A program made the position numbers and the translations under genes. A stretch of 64,000 bases of DNA from Lepraria neglecta (lineage: Eukaryota; Ascomycota; Lecanoromycetes; Lecanorales; Stereocaulaceae): the NCBI GenBank assembly GCA_033220425.1, contig CM065650.1, positions 3,472,001-3,536,000 on the forward strand, in the 5' to 3' direction. Of this stretch, positions 46,124 through 58,510 are shown one piece after another (position 1 is the first letter of the stretch; each line of letters opens with the position of its first letter). The notes beneath the pieces are model-generated. The model had not been told where the DNA came from and ran no database searches. It saw nothing but the letters and a program-made list of their open reading frames with translations.

Positions 46124-48312
46124 TCAGGCTGCGAGCGTATTCTGTCCACATGGAGGTAAGCAGTGCTCGCAGGTAAGCGAACCAGGAAATCTAAAGGCCT
46201 GCCCTGTCATGTCGCGATGAAAGCACTGTCTGAGGGTCTGCTTTCCATATGGACCGGCTTGCCCTGCACGGCAGATGAATGGGCATTCGCTGACCTTGTC
46301 GGGAGTAAGGCCGCAGTGAGATCTCGATAAGCCAGTGCGATGATCCACAGTCCCTGGTGTGTCAGCTCCAGGTATCACGGATGTACAGGTAGGACTAGCT
46401 GTAGTAGAAGACACGCTCCTAGAGATTGCGGAAGGAGTATAGATGGTGCTGCCATGAGACCATGATATTTGAGAAGTCGTACTAGGATTGAAACCGGAAG
46501 ACTCAGTTGGAGACACTATTGATGATGCCAGACTCGAGTTACACAGAGGCTCACATTTCTGGCACGTAGCCTCAATTCAAACGAGCAGGATTGCTTTGCC
46601 CGGTGATATTTGTCTCGGAACATTCGATGATCGGTCCGCCAACAAAGGGTATCGAGCAGAGCCAAGGACAGCGTTCAAGATCGGACGCATCGATTGGACG
46701 TTCATTGCAGATGAGCGTCTGGGAGTCTGTCGATCCAACCAATGTGCATTCTGGCGTTGGTACAAGCGAATTGAGGCTGTAGTCAAAGCTGTAGAGGCTG
46801 GCGTGCTTGAGGCTGTCAGAGCCGAAGACGAGGTCTAATTGGAGCGACTCGGGCTGCATGCTGGCAGACATTGCTGGCATGTTATACCGAGGGAAGAGTC
46901 GGTATAATCACCGTCAGCACACTGGAGAACGGACTCGTCAGGATTTCCCAGTCGGAACAGTGCAGAGCCATTGGCATTGCTCGAGGTCTGCTGGGGCAGT
47001 AGGACATTTGTCGCAGCTGAAGATGACCTCGTCGCCCACACCATTTTCATACTGACACACAGCTGTCGATATAACCTCGTCTGTGCTGGTGCAAGTTGAG
47101 GTTGTTATGCTTGTGGAGGCAGGGGCGGTAGTCGTTGGACGAGTGGCGTCCTGTCATAAGTCAGACATCATTCGACAAGATTTTGAGTTTGTTTACCTTT
47201 GATGATGAGCTCTTGAGACTCGGACTGCCTGAAGAGGATACCGTTGGAGATGTGTGCACAGTAGAGACGGTGGTGGAGTGCTGGGTGGAGGTAGAGCTTC
47301 CTGGCTTATCCTTGTTGCTGCTCGTCTTGTCTTTATTACTACTCGTCTTGTCGTTGGCCAATTGCTTATCAGTAATTGAGCTAGATAGCGGTGAAGCTTC
47401 GAGACTCACCGATGTAACTGATGAGGTCGAAGAAGCAAACGACGTACTTGAGGCAGTACAAAGATAGCTTGTGGAGGTAGAGAGTGGACTTGTCACGGTA
47501 ACATTATAGGAAAAGAGACCCTAAAAAATGTCAGTCCTTCCTGAGATACAGTTCCATTACTAGAGAGGATGCACATGCCTGAGCACCACCCGGGTACATA
47601 TTCTCAACATCAAGCTCGCAGCCACCACAATCAAGTGGCACGATCTCAGTAGTCGTCGAGACGTAGAGAGTAGAAGTAGGGGGAGGCTAGAGGGGATCAC
47701 CCAACAGGAGGTACGTTGTGCACGTCGTCGTTGTTGCCGTTGATGAAGTCAAGGGACTCCTAGATGAGGTTGAGGAAGCGATAGACGTAGTTTTGCGAGT
47801 GGTCGAGGTGATCGAGGAGGTCGAGGAGGTCGAGGAGGTCGATGTAGTCGAGGAGCCAGAAAACGACGTACTCGAGAGAGCACAAACCTGCGTCGTAGTG
47901 GTGGTGACTGGAAATGTGACAGTAGCATTGAAAGGACCAGGCATCTGAAAAATGTCAACGTTCCCCAAAGTCCAGTAATGCAGCTCAGAATACAAGCACC
48001 TACCGATTGGCAACACGCGTAATGAACCTGAATCGCAAGATAACAGCCCACACAATCGAGTGACTCGATCTCGGTGGTAGTCGAGGGATAGACTGTGGAA
48101 GCTGGCCCTAGATTGATGAATCCACCGGACAGGAAGTAGGTCGTGCACGTTGCCGATTCATATACAGGTATTGATGCTGCTGCAGCTGCTGATGTTGCCG
48201 CTGCTGATGAAGTCAAAGGACTGTGGATTGCCAGAGGAAGGAAGGCTAGCAAGGCCAGGAGCCCATTGGAGCTCATCATGATTGCAGCCGCTGCTTGAAG
48301 TAGGAAAGGCAC
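46124..48312 (-). pseudogene. Decayed modular Cys-rich secreted Ser/Thr protein
   Basis: The start (Met near 48279) gives a signal peptide (MSSNGLLALLAFLPLAIHS). Module 1 is CTTYFLSGG...STVYPSTTTEIESLDCVGC, then a 59-nt intron (47945-48003) and FNATVTFPV with a Ser/Thr linker. Module 2 repeats the plan (CTTYLLLGDPL, STLYVSTTTEI, LDCGGC), an intron 47521-47578 with GC-AG ends, FSYNVTVTSPL and a Ser-rich linker. Then come three copies of another Cys module (CxW/FLCx..., TCxxCxPxC). A TAG at 47687-47689 interrupts module 2; another (46835-46837) interrupts a Ser/Thr linker; and the Cys modules change frame near 46945, 46800 and 46580. Neighbouring copies show where the frame should go on, so decay is the best reading. 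The type resembles fungal wall-associated or effector-like proteins; function unknown. Confidence 0.7.
47801..47856. repeat. 9-bp minisatellite coding for Thr/Ser
   Basis: Units close to GAGGAGGTC repeat about six times inside the secreted-protein gene; on the minus strand they encode the TSSTSSTSS linker. Confidence 0.75.
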
Positions 48313-48759
48313 AGTACAACGTTCAAGGAGACATGAAAGTAGTTGAAGGGCGAGAAATGAAAGGATGGAGAAGAAGCAGTGGATGTGGTTGAAAAATGAA
48401 AGAGAGAATGGTTTTGTGGTTAGGAAATTGCCAAGCTTGCCACGCGAGATGCTTCATAATTGGAAAGGAGCTTTGTGAGTAGAGGCTTGTAATTACCGTC
48501 TCAGTGACTTTCAAGGCAACGAGAAGATGTATGGGGATATCGCTCGCTTTTGAATGCTACCTATCAAAGCTCCTGCTTGTGAAAAGTCTAATGGCTACAT
48601 GAAGACATCGACAAGCCATTGCATCAAAGTCTACCGAGTAAGGTATGACCTAGCGCCAGAGAGCCGGTGCGATATGATGATTAAGGGCGAAATGAAGAGA
48701 GCAGTAAGATGAAAACACCGGATGATTGCACGACATGACAAACACCTGCCTTTTAACAT
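48313..48759. other. Intergenic
   Basis: Promoter of the secreted-protein gene and 3' flank of Hsp90; nothing else seen. Confidence 0.45.
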
Positions 48760-51041
48760 CTAGTCAACCTCCTCCATTGCACTCTCACCCGCACCCTCAG
48801 CTGGTGCCGCCTCATCCGCGGCAGCCTTTTCCTCACTCGTCTCTGGCTCCTCATCCACGTTCAAACCTAGTGACACGAGCTTGTGGATACGCTCTGCAAA
48901 GCCCGCAGGCTCATCGATGGTGAAGCCAGAAACCAGGAGCGAGGTCTCGAACAGGAGCTGGGTGATTGACTTGACGGTACGGTCGTTCTCGCCGTCAGCC
49001 TCGACCTTCTTCCTGAGCTCCTTAATGATTGGTGACTTGGGCGAAATCTCGAATGTCTTCTTCGATGACATGTAAGAGCTCATTGAGGTGTCACGGAGAG
49101 CCTGGGCCTTCATGATGCGCTCCATGTTGGCAGACCAACCAAATTGGCCAGTACGGATCGCGCAAGGTGCGCCGACAAGCTTGTGGCTGACAACCACCTT
49201 CTCAACCTTTTCGCCGAGAACGTTCTTCAGAGCTTTGGCGAGAGGCTCATACTCCTTCTCTTCGGCTTCACGTTCCTTCTTCTCTTCGTCGGTCTCCTCA
49301 AGCTCGAAGTCTTTGGTGATGTCGACGAGCTTCTTGCCGTCAAATTCCTTGAGCTGAGTCATGGCGTACTCATCAATAGGGTCGACCAAGAACAGGACCT
49401 CGAAATCCTTCTGCTTGAGGGAGTCCAAGAACGGTGACTTCTGCACAGCCTTGAGGGATTCGCCGGTGATGTAGTACATGTTCTTCTGGTGCTCTGGCAT
49501 ACGGGTGATGTAGTCGGCCAGGGAGGTAGCCTCGTCACCGGACTTGGTGGAGCTGAATCGGAGGAGCTTCGCAAGGGATTGACGGTTCTGAGCATCCTCG
49601 TGAATGCCAAGCTTGATGTTCTTGCTGAAAGCAGTGTAGAATTTGTCGAATTGTTCACGATCTTCTGCGATCTCGTTGAACAGCTCGAGAGTCTTCTTGA
49701 CAATGTTCTTCTTAATAACCTTCATGATCTTGTTCTGTTGAAGGGATTCACGAGACAAGTTCAGGGGCAAATCCTCAGAGTCAACAACACCTTTGACAAA
49801 GCTGAGCCATTCGGGGATGAGGTCGGTCGCATCGTCAGTGATGAAGACACGTCGGACGTAGAGCTTGATGTTATTCTTGGTCTTCTTGGTCTCGAAAAGG
49901 TCGAAGGGAGCACGCTTTGGTACGAAGAGGACGGCACGGAATTCTAGCTGACCCTCAACGGAGAAGTGCTTGACGGCCAGGTGGTCTTCCCAGTCACTAT
50001 AATTGAGTTAGCAAAAGCTATTCGCATATGGAGGAGCATTATACTTACTTTGACAAGGTCTTATAGAAAGAGCCGTACTCATCCGCTGTGATGTCTTGTG
50101 GGTTTCGAGTCCAGATGGGCTTCGTCTTGTTCAGCTCCTCTTCCTCGATCTTGCTCTCCTTAACCTTCTTGGTCTTTGGCTTCTTTTTCTCTTTCTCTTC
50201 ATCCTCGTCGTCTACCTCTTCGATCTTGGCTTTCTTCTCCTCGTCTTCTTCCTCATCCTTGGCCTCTTCGGCATCCTCATCTGGCACATCCTTCTCGGTC
50301 TCCTTGAGGACGTGGAGGTAGATGGGGTAGGAGATGAATTCGGAGTGCTTCTTGACGACTTCCTTGATCTTGCTCTCATTCAGGTAGTCGGTCTGCTCAT
50401 CCTTGAGGTAGAGGATGATCTTGGTACCGCGGCCGAGCTGCTCGCCCTCCTCATCCTGTTTCAGGGTGAAGGTGCCACCAGCACTTGACTCCCAGATGTA
50501 TTGCTCGTCGTCGTTGTTCTTTGAGATCACGGTGACTTTGTCAGCAACGAGGTAGGCCGAGTAGAAACCAACACCAAATTGACCAATCATGGAAATATCA
50601 GCACCAGCGGTCAGAGCCTCCATGAATTGCTTGGTTCCTGAGCGCGCGATCGTGCCGAGGTTGCGTACGAGATCCTAATAGATGTGAGCTCGGACATCAA
50701 TAGCTGTGGGGATGGAACTTACAGTCTTGGTCATACCAATACCAGTGTCCTGGATGGTGAGAGTCTTGTTTGCCTTGTCTGGGATGATGTCGATCCGGAG
50801 GTCTTTGCCAGAGTCGAGCTTGCTTGGGTCGCTCAAAGCCTCATATCGGATCTTGTCGAGAGCGTCTGAGGCGTTTGAGACGATTTCTCGTAGGAAGATC
50901 TCCTTGTTTGAGTAGACCTAAAACATTTCAGAGTCAGCATTGCTATTTCAAGACGAATCTGTGGGCTTTAGATACCGTGTTAATGATAAGACTTAGAAGC
51001 TGGCTGATCTCAGCCTGGAACTCGAAAGTCTCGGCCGACAT
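48760..51041 (-). CDS. HSP90: Hsp90 molecular chaperone
   Basis: ATP-dependent cytosolic chaperone for kinases and other clients. Minus exons 51041-50976, 50917-50723, 50674-50049 and 49996-48760 join in phase to 707 aa. The N-terminal ATPase shows [46 protein letters not shown] and [17 protein letters not shown] long acidic linker ([19 protein letters not shown]) follows, then the middle domain ([35 protein letters not shown]). The protein ends MEEVD, the docking site for TPR cochaperones, followed by TAG. Three short introns lie in the first third. Fully intact, useful as a control that TAG is a real stop in this genome. Confidence 0.98.
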
Positions 51042-51596
51042 GGTTGCGGTGTTGTTCTATGTGGTGACCTGGGAGATGAGAAGTCAGTTATGAAGCTTGG
51101 GGTGGGTAAACAGCCGTTGCTAGGTACTCTGCGAGGGGGAAACTCACGTTTGATGAGCAGAATAGTATGGGTTTATCCCAAGATAATTAACAGGTATGTG
51201 ATTGTGGAGTGAGTAAAAGGAGGTGTTGTGGTGCAGAGGCTGGATTATGGCTTGGAAAAATGCTTTATAGCGGCTAGCTACCACAAAATAAGGCTGAGCG
51301 TGGAAACTGGTGGAACTATTCTAAGGCTAAACCTTCGAATCACGTCTAGTAACTTCCACACACGGACAGGCAGCAAAATCGAATCGGAGGTTAGGCATGG
51401 TCTACTTTCACCAATTGTTGCGAATTCTATATTGAGATGCCATTAAAGCTCGCTAGTATCGCTACGAGCATGCTAAACAAGATGCAAAATGCTCCGGGAA
51501 TGCCCCCATCCATCTCTACTCCCCATACTCCATCGTCATGCACAAGATAACTTCATGGTCGTTCAGAAACCGCTCAAAATTGCAAATGTGATGGCT
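51042..51596. other. Intergenic, HSP90 promoter
   Basis: No gene. I looked for heat-shock elements (GAAnnTTCnnGAA) and found no clear match. Confidence 0.45.
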
Positions 51597-53896
51597 CTAT
51601 GCCCTTCCTCCGAGCCACCCCCAGGTCCACGGTGTGTAGCTCTCGCTTCCCCATGTTTTCGCCATCCATACGGCCATAGCTCCTAGAATGCCAAAACTCC
51701 CCACAACCTGAAATGCAATCCATCCTCGTCGTTTCATAGCCTCATTCCATCGCAATAGCCCGAGTGGGTCCCCTGCATCAAGCAGGCCACGGTTGCTTGA
51801 TGCCCTCAAAATGTCGGGCTTGGCGGATATCGACCCTGATTCTATTGGTGCAGCCTGGCTCGAGCCCTTGGTAGGCCCTAGAGCCCCATCATTAACGCAT
51901 TCGCCGAGCTTTTCCGTGAGCCAAACAGCCCTCTCGCCACGAGCTATAGCCTCGTATCTCGCACGTTCATTTTGCAAGCTTCTTTGTAGCTCCCCAGCCC
52001 ATTTCGCCAGTCTGATCTGAGCCAGCTTCTCCTCTTGCTGGGTATGATCCGCTATCCTGGCTTGATTGTATGGCGATATAACGTGAGTAGGGGAGACTAT
52101 ACTTGGGATTGTGTTTGAGGAAGATGATGTTGAGGTTAGAGAGTCGGGGCAGTTTGACAGAGGACTCGAAGCAGAACGTTGAATGGCGGTTGACATAGAA
52201 AAGATTCTTGAACCTTGCGCGTGTACCAGTTTCTTCGCTGCCAGGTGCCGCAAGCATGCAATGTTGTCCGGTTGAAAGACTTGCTGTACCAAGCTTGCTA
52301 GCTCGGACGGAATTAGAGGCTGGACGTAATCAGGAGACATCAACATGCTAGCATCCATATTGTCATCGTCATCAGAAGGTGCTGAGCAGATAGTAAATGA
52401 AGATTTGGTGGCCCTACTCTCAGAGCTGAATGTAAAGAGCCTAATATCTGCCTGTTGCAGCTTATCAATAGAGCGTCTCAGCATTTCAGTCTCTTCGGGG
52501 GACAGTGTATCTGATTTCGCTATCATGGGGATGACGTTAGTGATTGCAGCCAGGCGTTGCAGAAACAGGATGTCCTCATCCTTGAGTTCTGTCATATCAA
52601 TTAACATATGTGCAACACCCTAAGCGATATTCCTGCTTACCTCGTGCGATCAGATAGAAGATAACATCAACCTGTGTACCACCACTTCCACTGAGTAGAC
52701 CAGCAATGTCGCCCTCACTGGCTGTGGGAGCTGCGAATGGCTTGGTCAATTGTATTTCGATGTATTGCAAGATCGATTGTATCGTCTCGATCCTCGAAAT
52801 ACCGTTGCTGTACCCTGGCGTGTCGACAAAACACAAGTTTCGTTCGAGAACAGTGTCTCCCATGCTCTTTCTTCGACGGAAGACCTTTGTATCCTCGATG
52901 TCTGACCACCATGATGGGTATGGTTTCGTACTTGCAAATACCTCTGTGATATGCTGTGTTGTCCTGACACTAGGTTTGTCTTGCTTGCTCTTTGATTTTG
53001 GGCTGGTAAGCTTTCCTATCGTGGGTAGGTTAGGTGACAAGGGATCGACGTGAACGATATCTTCGCAGGTCTGGACTATTGACTTGATGAGAGAGGTCTT
53101 GCCGACGCCTTTGAAGTCCAATTAGCACAATCATGTCCCAATGCTGCCTCGAGGGCTTTCATTTGCGCATACCTGAGTCTCCAGCAATGAGCACCTTCAG
53201 CCTTCCCATACTCTTCCCTCGCTCTGTGAAAGGCCTCCGGCTTGGCATCTTGATACTCGGCATAATAAGCTGAGGTGCGCTGTCCTGGACCTCGGACTGA
53301 GGTTCGGCATCATCATCTTCGCTCGACGCTATTGCTTGACTTCCACCATCGTCCATAGATTCTTCGTCTGAAGGCCTGAAAGAACGATTGGAAGTCGACT
53401 TGGGGCTACTAGGTAGTGAAGATAGCGGTGCCTGAGAGTCCAGGGACAAAGAAGCCAGAGAATGAGACATACTTGGGGGTGAAGGGCCGTCCTGACCAGG
53501 ATGAGATGGTGACGAGTCAGCAGTAGCTATGTGGGATTGTTCAACACTCTCCCGAGAGAAATCTCGAGTCTGTAGCTTTGGTTTGGGTTTGAGGGTAGAC
53601 CGTCGTCGTCCTGACTGGCTATCTCCGTCATCTTCTTGGGAACCCTCCTCTTTCTTGTCCTTGTATAGAGACGGGGCTTCGTAGATCGTACTTTGCAGGC
53701 TCTGGACCCCGTACGTACTGTCGCTACCCCGCTCAGGTTTCACTGTAGAAGATCCTTCCAGCTCCTCTTCGGTGGCCATGCGGAAGGATGTTGGAACGCC
53801 ATGTCCGAGAGGTGGTAAGCAGGAGGGGTCAAGGTCCTTGCGAGGGCGTGCTCCAAGGACATCCATCCCTGGACGCATCCTTGCGACCGAGAACAC
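51597..53896 (-). CDS. Septin-type GTPase with C-terminal membrane segment
   Basis: Minus exons 53896-53173, 53108-52641 and 52588-51597 give 727 aa; Met 7 (MRPGMDVLGARP) is an equally good start. The first 230 residues are disordered and Ser-rich. The G domain starts with the P-loop AGDSGVGKTSLIKS, completed only after splicing, then LCFVDTPGYSNGI (G3) and NVIPMIAKSDTLSPEE (G4, AKSD). The last intron (52589-52640) is 52 nt; a nearer TTAG would leave only about 20 nt, so I chose the downstream acceptor, which also restores the frame. The C-terminus has a helical part and one hydrophobic span (WIAFQVVGSFGILGAMAVWM). Classic septins lack such a span, so this is a divergent septin-like GTPase, possibly on an organelle membrane. 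Confidence 0.82.
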
Positions 53897-54866
53897 AGAT
53901 TCTCAGCAGTGCGAGCTGTGAGTAGAGCACTCAGCGGGAGAAGTTCAGGCGTGCTGGGGTTGCTGGGTGGCCTATTCGCGTATCATGACCCTCGGCGAGG
54001 AGCCCCACCAGCTTATCGATTAGTCGTTGAAGGTTGCCGACGTACAAGAGGACCGATGGTGATCAGATTCCTCATGAATATAGCCTCAGGCGTACTTGCG
54101 TATCTCATGAATACTAGTCTTCGTGTTCGATGTCGTGTTCAGGAAGTGGGCTAGTGAGCGTCATGCATACAAATCCCGATTGTGACCAATGATCATCAGG
54201 TAGCCATGGTGCATTGATCTGCCTTCACTTTTCAGATAATAGCCAATTTGACCTGAGATTTAAAGGTGTTCAACGGTTCGAATTGAATCTTCAGGCCACC
54301 TATAAAGCATCTAAATACTATATACATAGAATTATATACTGCACTCAATCGCTCGGAGCAAATAGCAAGAAGATAGATGGTCCAGCCGGGTCCAGATGTT
54401 GACAAGTAAACTTCCCATGCTGACAACATCCGCCTTGCCTTTCAAACACAGGTGTTGAAGGTAACGACCGAATCTTGCAGAGTTTATAGCCCCAGAGAAC
54501 CTTGCGACTGCGCTAGATTTTATAACCAAGGCCATCATAGTGAAAGGAGAATCGTGGTCAAAGGCAAGAGTATGAAGAGGTCCACAGACCATCTTCTTGG
54601 GATTCGCTATGCTCAATATAGCGTTTATAGGGTGTATATTGGTGTATCGTGCTGGTTTGGACGGCCTGATGTCCCAAAACTTTTTCAGTCCGCATCAAAG
54701 GTGTAACGAAGAGCTCGCAGGGGCAAATTACATATGTAGCATCGAGAATGGGGTTGAGGTCCAGAGTCGAGGCTTGGTGAACCGAGAGGGAGCCTCTGGA
54801 CCGGAAGGGCGCTTGTTTTTAGGAGTTGCTTCGAGAAGAGTCAATAGGGCAGCCATATGCCATGGA
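53897..54866. other. Intergenic
   Basis: 970 bases without a recognised gene; 54230-54330 is A/T-rich. Confidence 0.4.
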
Positions 54867-56740
54867 CTATGCGGCCTGGGGTTGTCCGCGGCCTCTTGGG
54901 TTCATGCTCCCTCCTCGGCCACGAGGAACATAACCACCACGCCCGCCGTCTTTGGGAAAGCCACCCCGTCCTTGGCTTCCTGGACGACCCTCGTTCCCAC
55001 CACGCCCGCCACGCATTCCACCTCTTCCAGCAAAGTTGCCTCCATAGGCATTTGCTCGAGGTCGACGTTCCTCTACGTAAACCTGCTCTCCTCCGATGGA
55101 GTGGGGGTTTGCTGCAACAGCAGCGTTGTAGGCAGCTTGATCAGTAAATTCGACGAACGCACAGTTCTAGTCACATATCAGCATCGTCCCCCTGCTTAAT
55201 CAGTGGGAGGCTAAAACGCACCTTCTGACGGTTGACATCGTAATAGGGTAGCTTGCCGTTCTCATACTTCTCCAGCATAGTCCTTAGGATAGAAGCATCA
55301 ACCTTGTCGGTCACATTCTTGACGTACGCCATAACCTTATCTTGTCCAGACACAGACTGAGATTGTTGGCGGCCGTGCTTTTTGTTGTTGTCGGAACCTG
55401 CCATTTGCCAACCAGAATTGCCATTTTGTTGCGCCTTGGCCGGAGACTCATCACTCGTTGATGTAGTTAGGGTGACCGACTGATTCGTGGTAGAAGCAGC
55501 AGCCTTGGGCTGGGACGGAGGGGGTGTGGCCGTTGAGGAAGAAACGCCATTCGGAACGGCAGGAGAAGCCACGCGATTAGCAGCCACCAAATTGGCCCAT
55601 GTCTTAGGAGCAGCAGGCTTTGATGGTGCAACAGGTGCCGCAGGCTCAACCGGGGCAGCTTTAGCAGGCTTGGGCGGAGAGGCGACAGGCGTTGGGTCTG
55701 GATCGCGAGGCTTTTCTTGTGTTTCTTGAACGGCGGTGCCCTCCGGAGCCTGTTCAGGGGACTCTGCGGTCTCTTCTGACGTTTTCACTGCTGCTGCAGG
55801 AGCATCCTCAGCATGGTCGATCTCAACGGATTCGGTAGCGGTATAACCGTTGACAGGGTTCACACTAGTAGAGCTCTCGTCAGATGATGCGGGCTTCTGG
55901 AGGGCTTCCTCTTCAAGTTTCTTGTCAACTTGTTCAACGTCATGAAGCTGCTGTACTGGATCAGCGGAGCTGGTCAGAGTCTCATGGTCGGCTTCGGGCG
56001 CCAAAGTAGGCTCAGGCTCCTGAGCAGGGTGTCCGTTCTCCATCTCCTCTTCTTCTTCATCGACAATATAGCGGAATATGTCATTAAGAACAAAGTAGCC
56101 CTTCGGTTGCTCGGCCAAAATAAAAGTCTGGACGAATTTGCGATGGGCAGCCGCTTTATTTGAGATCTCGCCGATGACCTGTACCACGATGCTCTTGAAC
56201 GACTCCTGAGAGTCCACATTCGACACTCTGACTTTGCAGTCCTGAAAGTCAAGCTCCTTTATTCGGTCGTTGATGGCCTGCGAGAAAATTAGCCATGATA
56301 ACAACGCGGTCAGGAATGAATATCATACACGCTGGCCAACTGACACATCGACCTTCTCAGCTTCGACACCCGACACAAATTGGGACCTCTTGTTGTAGAA
56401 CATCTGGAAATCCATTAGCAAACGTTCATACACATGCCTTGCTTCAAGTCTAAGGAAATGGGAGCCTTACATAGAGAGTCTCGGGATCCTTGCTGAGGGT
56501 AGTGTAGTACTGTTCCACGAAGTACCATCCGACCTCATCCTTTGAAGGAGGCTTGTTGCCTTCGTTAGCACCAGTAGGTTCAGAGTGTGTAGCTGCTGGG
56601 ACACCAGACTCATCGCCAAGAGCTCCTGTTGGGGCTATAGCGGTCGAGGCGTTCGAGCCTTGGGAGGGCTGGAAAGGCTCAGCTTGGGCGTATGGGTGAT
56701 GAGCCCCATAGTTGCCGTTCATTCTAGTTTCAGCAGCCAT
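54867..56740 (-). CDS. G3BP-like RNA-binding protein (NTF2 + RRM + RGG)
   Basis: Minus exons 56740-56471, 56403-56329, 56277-55222 and 55166-54867 give 566 aa. The NTF2-like domain spans about residues 60-190: DEVGWYFVEQYYTTLSKDP, FYNKRSQFVSGVEAEKV, VDSQESFKSIVVQVIGEI, FVQTFILAEQPKGYFVLND. A long acidic and Pro/Ala-rich middle follows, then an RRM near 425-500 (MAYVKNVTDKVDASILRTML, NCAFVEFTDQAAYN) and an RGG tail (GRGGMRGGRGG). This is the plan of G3BP, of Bre5 in budding yeast and Nxt3 in fission yeast, which bind the Ubp3 deubiquitinase and join stress granules. The RRM is split by the last intron (55 nt), with perfect phase. Confidence 0.9.
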
Positions 56741-58035
56741 TCTCGGATTCGATGCGGAGATAGGGTGAATCAGGAGTAGGTGTAAATGCTAGGAGGTCGT
56801 TCAAGATGGCGTACGAAGGATAAGATTCAATATTGGACGAAAATAGGCTGTTTGTGGCTGGAGGAACTTTTGTACAACGAGCTTCTACACCCATTAGCTC
56901 CCTGAGCAATGAACTGAGCAGGAGGCAACTTACCAGGCAGAACGTACGGAACAGGGGTTCGAAAGAGATCTAAGTGATAACCCCCAGCGCCTCAGTTGAT
57001 GCAATTGCAAGAAAAAAAACGGCGTAAATCGTGTAAGCTTCTGATCCTGGTGAACCGAATATGCGGGGACGAGATTGAGGATATGGCTTCGAGGAGGACG
57101 GTGCGGAGGGACTGTGAGGGTATTTGGATTTGCAGACTTGTCAAACGTTATGTAAGACAAATACAATTAGAAGATTAATGTATCTGAAATGGGCATGTAA
57201 TATGTGAGGAGAATATATTTTGGAGAGTGAGAGGCGAATGAGGGTGAAAATCGAGTTGCTCGGAGGGAAAAGTCGTTTTTTCGCTACGGATTTACTAGTC
57301 TACCATGAGCCAGCAGGCTAGGGTCTCGGGGTTGCCGCCGCGGCCACGAAAGACGTTGAAAGCTGGAGAGGAGAATCTCGAATTACCATCTTGTTTAGTA
57401 TATTACGCATGTCCGTAGATGCATTTATTCTAGCTCGCTACAGTGGTTCTGTACATCTACCGTTGTGATAAAGGTTAATTATGGTGGCTTTTTTTGTGTG
57501 AGAAAAGCCTTGGATAGATAATCTTCCGACAAGGCAAATACCGATCACAGTCGAGGTGTTCAGGACCTAGGTCGTCAATCTTGTTAGAGGGTTGAATGAA
57601 TGCTTTTTCAATGTGGAGGGTCGTCATATCGAGGGCAAAGAACCACAACTGATTCAATTACATGGAAGTCAGGACTCTGCTAGCATAGATTACACCAAGC
57701 TGTAGGTGTGTAATTTGCACTTTTTGCACGTATATGTATTGGAATTGAAAAAATGTATGCTCAAGTATTGCCCTTTGTGGCGAGGAGCAATCTACATCTG
57801 CCCTCCGAAGACGCCGTAAATGATAGCATTGTTTCGAGACACAAAGGAAAATGCTGGGTATTGATGAATGTGAGAAATCAAATCTCAAGGGACGAAGCCC
57901 AAGGAAGGCGCCGGGAAACAAGTCAAGCAACTCCTCCACCACGATCTATCCACATTCGAAATGTGCACACATAGAAGCTGTCCTTCATCGTAGTCGTGAC
58001 CTTTGTACTAGAAGTGAGATCGAGTCTATCCAACC
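56741..58035. other. Intergenic
   Basis: 1.3 kb, no supported coding region; includes the promoter of the G3BP-like gene. Confidence 0.4.
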
Positions 58036-58510
58036 TCATAATGCAGTGGTAACTGACCTCCCCATCCCAGCCTTCTCATTCATTATCTTAGGTCTGAATG
58101 TCGCATCCTGATCCGTCATTCTCCGGCCCAGCGCCCTTTCGACCTTTGCTCCCAAGGCCAGCTTGTTGAGATTGTCGGACTTTTCGGGTGTGGGTTGGTA
58201 TCGTTGCTGCTGCAGGCGTTTCTGCTCGAGACGATCGAAACCTTGTGTCCATTCCTTGATCTCTTGCATTCGAGGGTCGCCATTTGGCGAGGAGGAGGAG
58301 TTGGTGTGTTGGGTGTTGTCGGAGGCTGCGAGAGAAGGCACACCACTGAAAGCTGAGAACCGTTTGGAAGTACGCTTCGATGAAACCTGGAAAGACAAAG
58401 CATTAGCCTGGATAAGTCTTCAAGAAGTACGTGATTGTTGTCTTAGTTATGTCTCGGTCGCGGTTCGAAGCTAACGAGAGGATGCATGGAAGACTTACAC
58501 TTGGAGCCAT
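58036..58510 (-). CDS. Small basic conserved-looking protein
   Basis: Exon 1 (58510-58499) encodes MAPS; a 112-nt intron (GTAAGT...TTTCCAG) leads to exon 2 (58386-58036), total 120 aa. The sequence VSSKRTSKRFSAFSGVPSL, a Ser/Asn linker, a helix (RMQEIKEWTQGFDRLEQKRL) and RRMTDQDATFRPKIMNEKAG look conserved rather than random. No membrane span or enzyme motif. The last codons (SVTTAL) follow a donor-like AG-GTCAGT, so another 3' exon is possible. Function unknown. Confidence 0.6.

Noticed and set aside
50088-50488. Hydrophobic plus-strand frames opposite Hsp90
   Set aside because: Shadow of the Glu/Lys-rich linker of Hsp90; the reverse complement of such codons always gives Leu/Phe/Ser runs.
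51042-51596. Heat-shock elements upstream of Hsp90
   Set aside because: Candidate GAA/TTC pairs have wrong spacing (three or zero bases instead of two).
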